From positions 1 through 36,180 of the forward strand of contig JANSLP010000323.1 in assembly GCA_029298735.1 (NCBI GenBank): a stretch of DNA of 36,180 nt. The letters run 5' to 3'. Both the position numbers and the translations under genes were made by a program. A model generated the notes under the pieces. It had not been told where the DNA came from. It did no database searches and saw nothing but the letters and a program-made list of their open reading frames with translations. This document shows, piece after piece, positions 32,142 through 36,180 of the stretch (positions are counted from its first letter, which is position 1; each line of letters starts with the position of its first letter). The stretch is from Ophiostoma sp. CBS 140.51 (lineage: Eukaryota > Ascomycota > Sordariomycetes > Ophiostomatales > Ophiostomataceae).

Positions 32142-33098
32142 CTATGCTGCTGCCGCCTTCCCCACGTCGCCCGCCTTCCCCGTCGACATCAGATAGTCCA
32201 TGTGGTACTCGACCACGTCCTGCATCGCCTGCGTCTGCTTCTCCACCAGCGCCGTCAGCGAAATCTTGCCACTGAACTCGCCCTGCACTTGTGTCCACGC
32301 TGCTGCCACGGGGCCGTTGATGTTGACCTTGGCCATACCGTGCTTGATGCACTTTCGGAGTAGCTCCTCCTGGAAGTAGTACTCGTGCGCGCCGTGCAGC
32401 ACCAGACGCACACGGTCGCCCACCGCCTCGCGCACGCTTGTCAACAAATCGAACCGCAGCTGCGGGCCCTTGGGACCATAGATGCCGTGCACGTTGCCAA
32501 AGGCCGGCGCCAGCCAGTCAATCCCGCACGCAACAAAGTCTTCGGCCTCGGCAGGGCCCGTCAGAATCTCTTCCATGTCGCCCGTGTCCTCGATGCCGTC
32601 CTCGACGCCATTGATGCGGCCCGGCTCTGCTTCCGTAATAATACCGCGGGCATTGCAGTACTCGACCAGCTCGCGCGTCAGCTTCAGGTTTTCCTCCTTT
32701 TCGTAGTGCGACATGTCGAGCATAATGCCGTCAAAGCCCCCGAGGTCGGCGGCCCGGCACACAATCTCGGGCGTCTGGGCGTGGTCCATGTGCACGCCAA
32801 TGGGTACGCTGGCTTTATCGGCGGCTTCGGCGGCAGCGTGCAGCAGCAGACCGTCGGCGTACTCAATGGCCCAGGGGAAGAGCTGGATGAGGGCGGGCGA
32901 CTGCTTGGCCTCGGCGGCGCGGACGGTGGCAATAACGGCCTCGAGAGTGTAGCAGCAAACGGCCGGAATGGCATACCCGCCGGCGGCGGCGGCGTCGACA
33001 ATCTTGCGGGCACGGTTGTTCTTGAGCTTGTCGGCCATGCTGCCGTTGACGTGTGTCCCGTTGACACCGTTGGTGCCGTTGACTCCGTTTGTTGACAT
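32142..33098 (-). CDS. Class II aldolase family protein with altered phosphate site
   Basis: A single-exon gene for 318 residues; the ATG at 33098 is the first in frame. A repetitive N-terminus (NGVNGTNGVNGTHVNG) precedes the barrel. Asp105 and His106 (GVHMDHAQTP) match the catalytic Asp and first zinc ligand of class II fructose-bisphosphate or tagatose-bisphosphate aldolases. Other zinc ligands are likely His204 (GNVHGIYGPKG) and His235 (LVLHGAHEY). Glu158 (ITEAEPGRI) lies in the conserved acidic segment. The usual phosphate-binding GGSG after the last His is replaced by GAHEY, and the usual N-x-[DN/A]-T reads NINGP. The fold assignment is firm. The substrate may be a non-canonical or unphosphorylated sugar acid. 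It is divergent from the transporter. Confidence 0.88.
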   Translation of the reverse strand: MSTNGVNGTNGVNGTHVNGSMADKLKNNRARKIVDAAAAGGYAIPAVCCYTLEAVIATVRAAEAKQSPALIQLFPWAIEYADGLLLHAAAEAADKASVPIGVHMDHAQTPEIVCRAADLGGFDGIMLDMSHYEKEENLKLTRELVEYCNARGIITEAEPGRINGVEDGIEDTGDMEEILTGPAEAEDFVACGIDWLAPAFGNVHGIYGPKGPQLRFDLLTSVREAVGDRVRLVLHGAHEYYFQEELLRKCIKHGMAKVNINGPVAAAWTQVQGEFSGKISLTALVEKQTQAMQDVVEYHMDYLMSTGKAGDVGKAAAA

Positions 33099-34094
33099 GA
33101 TGACGTTTGTGTTGTTCTGTGGACTGGAGAGGAGGTGAGGGCTAGCTTTGGAAAGGTCTCGACGAAACAACGTGTTGGGAAAACAAAGCAGATGTAAACG
33201 TAAAAAGAAAACAATTGTTTCAATTTGTTTCAATGACAGAAATATTTGAAGTTTACACGTCAGCGAATCTCGGCCTCAACCACGCCGAACACGGACAGAT
33301 AGAGGCCGATCTGATCCTCCGTCATTATATGATTCTGTTAAGGTGTTTTTCTTTATCTTTTCTGGCTCGTTCTTCAACCGTGGCTGTTGTTCTGTGCCGC
33401 TCTGAAGAACCGACGTCGAACGCCGGGTCCGGGATATCACTGTGCTGCAGTCCGCACTTTGTTGATCCCTGCAAGTGCGGAGAAAGCGTGAGATCGAGTG
33501 AGCACGGCTATGTCCCCAGAAACCCGGTTTTTCTGAATCACTCCTCCTTCAATGGCTATTATGGTTTCCTTCCACATTTGGTCTTTTTCGTTCTTCTTTC
33601 CCCTTTCCAATCATCTTGGGCCAACTTGCCTCCAGCCAGGGCCCATCCAAGAACCTCCGCATCGCCCCATCCCCCGCATCCTCCCCGTTTTTACTTGCAG
33701 CTTTGCGGAGACTCGATCGGATTGCTTTCTTGGGTATGGCGGGCAATGATCTGCCGTATCATTTGTCTTCTTTTTGTCAACTTCTTCCACAAGTCCTGGG
33801 AGGAAGCCCACTGTTTTTGGTGACTGTAGTGCTGATCATCCCCTTTGCCGAGCTTTCATCAATAAACATCGAGACGGGGCACGGTCCGCTTTCTCGTTTT
33901 GTATTAAAACTGTGTGCCGTGGTCGTGACAGTCGCCGTCTTCGCCCTCCGACTTCATTCTCCTCTCTTTTTGATTCATCTCCGGTCTCGTTTTCTTGTCT
34001 CGTCTTTCTTTCCTGCGTTTTACATTCTCGTCATTTATCATTATTGTTTTTATTCTACCCCAATTCTTGGCATCACAGCACAAACATCGCCAGG
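33099..34094. promoter_or_regulatory. Divergent promoter, aldolase and sugar transporter
   Basis: About 1 kb lies between divergent starts. Close to the aldolase start there is a 10-bp tandem duplication (33215-33234). GCCGGGTCCGGG near 33421 contains overlapping CGG/CCG words. The last 200 bases before the transporter are C/T-rich. No coding gene is supported. The shared region suggests possible co-regulation. Confidence 0.5.
33215..33234. repeat. 10-bp perfect tandem duplication
   Basis: TTGTTTCAAT occurs twice head to tail. Confidence 0.85.
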
Positions 34095-35898
34095 ATGAAG
34101 GACGCATATCCCATCCTCGTGGCCACGTTTGCCTGCATGGGCACATTTCTCTATGTATGTTGATGATCACATCGCCCTTTAAATCTCATGATACAATGCT
34201 AACAACATCAGGGCGTTGATACAGGCATCGCGACTACAAGTTCGTCAACACTATGCCGCAACATGTCCATCTCCATTTATCACCACTAACCATCATAGCC
34301 ATTGCCCACCCTAGCTGGGTCGAGTACATGAAACACCCATCGAATGGCTTGACCGGTTCCGTTGCCGCCATCTACATTGCCGGCGAGGCTGTCGGTGCCG
34401 TCTCCCAGATCCTGTTTGCCGACCGCCTCGGCCGTCTCCGCTTCATGCAGCTTCAGTGTATTCTTGTCACCATTGGCTGCACCATCCAGACGGGCTCCGT
34501 CAACATTGGCATGTTTTTGGCCGGACGTGTTCTTGCAGGCATGGCTGTCGGTGCTTTGAGCGGTACTGTCCCCGTGTACTTGTCCGAAATCAGCCCACCA
34601 GGCATCCGCGGCATGATTGGTGGTCTCAACGGTGCAGGGCTGGCCATGGGTACCATGGTGTCCAACTGGCTGGGTTTTGCGTGTGGATATGCTCCCTACG
34701 GCCAGGTCCAGTGGCGCCTTCCGCTTGCCCTCCAAATCCCCTGGGGCATTATCCTGTTTATTGGTCTCGTCACCTTTATGCCTCAGTCTCCCCGCCAGCT
34801 GATCCAGCGCGGCCAGCTCGAGGAGGCACAGGCTGTGTTTACGCGCATCCGGAGCGACCTGCTGTCCGAGGAGGTGCACGGCGAGTTTGCCTTGATGAAG
34901 GCGCAGATTGAGTACGAGCAGCAGCGGGAGATTCCCTCGTGGAAGGAAATGTGGAAGCTGTACCGCCACCGTATTCTTGTGTAAGTCAGGTGGTGTCGTT
35001 GCGAACACTCTGTTACAACCTTGTACTAACAAAATAGTTCCGTCTCTGTCCAGATCCTGACCAGTATCACGGGTGTCAATGTCATCCAGGTAAACCTGTC
35101 TCGTCTCCTGTCTACACTTGTGATCCCTCACTAACACATATAGTACTACCAAACCTCCCTCTACAAGTCCCTCGGCATCACATCCAACACGATCCTCGCG
35201 CTCGCTGCAGTCTGGGGCACCTGTGCCTTCCTAGCCACCGCCATCTCCATTGTCTTTTTGCCCGACCGCTGGGGCCGCCGTAACATGCTCCTCGCCGGCA
35301 TGGCCTGGGTCATTTTTACGGAAGTCTACAGCGCCATCCTGCAGTGGAAGTACCAACACACCGACAACAAGGTCGGCAAGGGCTTTGCCCTACTTGGGAT
35401 TTACCTGTTTGTCGTCGGCTACTACTGCCTCATCAACCCCGTCACCTGGATCTACGGCGCCGAAGTGCTGCCCATTGCCATCCGCAGCCGCGTCATGGGC
35501 GTCGCCGCCACCTGTCACTACGTCGTCAACGTGGGCAGTAAGTCGCCGTCCCCTTACATTTGACAATAACTCCAAGTCGTCTAACCGTCTACCGTGTAGT
35601 CACCGAGGCCGGCCCGAGTGCGTTCGCCAAGATTGGCCAAAACTACTACTACGTCTTTGTCGGTTGCTGTTTTGTCTACTCCTTCATTATTTACTTTTTC
35701 TATCCGTATGTTCTCCTCCTTCCCATGCTTATTCACAATCAAATCCATACTGACAATGGACCGCCCAGCGAAACAAAGCAAAAGACTCTCGAGGGCATTG
35801 CTGCCGCCTTTGGCGATCACGTCGTTACTGTCAAGGAAGCCGGGGAGGTCCCGGTCGAGGTCAAGCAAAACGCCACTATCGGAGAGCATATCGAGTAG
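34095..35898 (+). CDS. MFS sugar-porter family transporter
   Basis: Seven exons (34095-34154, 34212-34239, 34299-34980, 35038-35089, 35144-35537, 35600-35705, 35769-35898) encode 483 residues; all introns are 54-63 nt. Sugar-porter signatures appear in order: GVDTGI (21-26), DRLGRLR (from 71), MPQSPRQLIQRG, ITGVNVIQYY (267-276), DRWGRR (315-320), EVLPIAIRSRVMG and YPETKQKTLE (440-449). About twelve membrane helices are expected. In TM7 the family's QQ pair reads Thr265-Ser266, while Gln262 and Asn271 are kept. The second intron uses a weak donor (GTTCGT), accepted because it restores the GVDTGI...IAHPSW region in phase. It likely imports a sugar, polyol or sugar acid at the plasma membrane. 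Confidence 0.93.
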
Positions 35899-36180
35899 AC
35901 GGCTTTGTCGGTGTCAAGCGGTCTACAAGAAGGTCACTTTGCTTTTACACAGTCTAGCCGCAGTTTCTTATCTCGTTCTTCCACGTTTTGTATAGCGCAA
36001 CGTAGCTCATGCTCACGACCATGTCTTAGCTACGATAAATACACATGAGCTACTCTCTTCTTTCGTCATCTACTGTCATCACTACTTGAGTCACGCATGT
36101 TCCTTTGATAATATGACTATCCGTACCGTCTCTATTTTAGGGGGTTCTTTTTTTGAAAAAAAAAAAAAAAGAAAAAGTCA
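35899..36180. other. 3' flank of transporter gene
   Basis: No gene is visible before the window ends. A T-run followed by A15 (36156-36170) forms a simple-sequence patch. Confidence 0.5.

Noticed and set aside
1..36180. CRISPR array, prokaryotic operons or phage genes
   Set aside because: There are no spaced direct repeats of the required form. All supported genes are eukaryotic with spliceosomal introns.

Overview
The window looks like nuclear DNA of a filamentous ascomycete (Pezizomycotina, probably a Sordariomycete). GC-rich exons are broken by 53-122 nt GT-AG introns, many with CTAAC-type branch points, and the intergenic DNA is AT-richer. It holds fungal-specific families: two Zn(II)2Cys6 regulators with fungal_trans-type bodies, a class II hydrophobin, a DUF3292 protein and a two-domain FEX fluoride exporter. 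Exon joins were worked out by hand from splice signals, reading phase and motif continuity. The species cannot be told from the sequence.

Layout. 1-4470: gene-poor, with one tRNA-Gly(GCC) and a locus at 2387-3143 that has a good start but coding-like text in several frames. 4471-16486: DUF3292 membrane protein (+), Zn2Cys6 regulator (-), arrestin-like adaptor with a C-terminal PPxY motif (+), fluoride exporter FEX (+) and a DenD-like NAD-dependent dehydrogenase (-). 17141-25376: four co-directional genes, namely a phytanoyl-CoA dioxygenase-like Fe/2OG enzyme, a CYP52-like P450, a membrane-anchored SDR and a second Zn2Cys6 regulator. 25435-26245: a two-exon gene (-) for a Trp-periodic helical protein with a Gly-rich hydrophobic tail. 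26246-30479: a gene-poor island whose only clear gene is a three-exon class II hydrophobin (-). 30480-35898: a D-2-hydroxyacid dehydrogenase (-), a class II aldolase homologue (-) and, divergent from the latter, a seven-exon sugar-porter MFS transporter (+).

How the genes may work together. The DenD-like dehydrogenase, hydroxyacid dehydrogenase, class II aldolase and sugar porter have activities expected of sugar-acid (tetronate-like) catabolism. The aldolase and transporter both carry changes at positions that normally recognise sugar phosphates or hexoses. The dioxygenase, P450, SDR and regulator resemble a small oxidative or tailoring block, but no backbone synthase is present. Both groupings are inference from family membership and adjacency.

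Noncoding DNA repeatedly shows perfect 9-11 bp tandem duplications, plus one of 19 bp and a diverged one of 21 bp. These are listed as findings.
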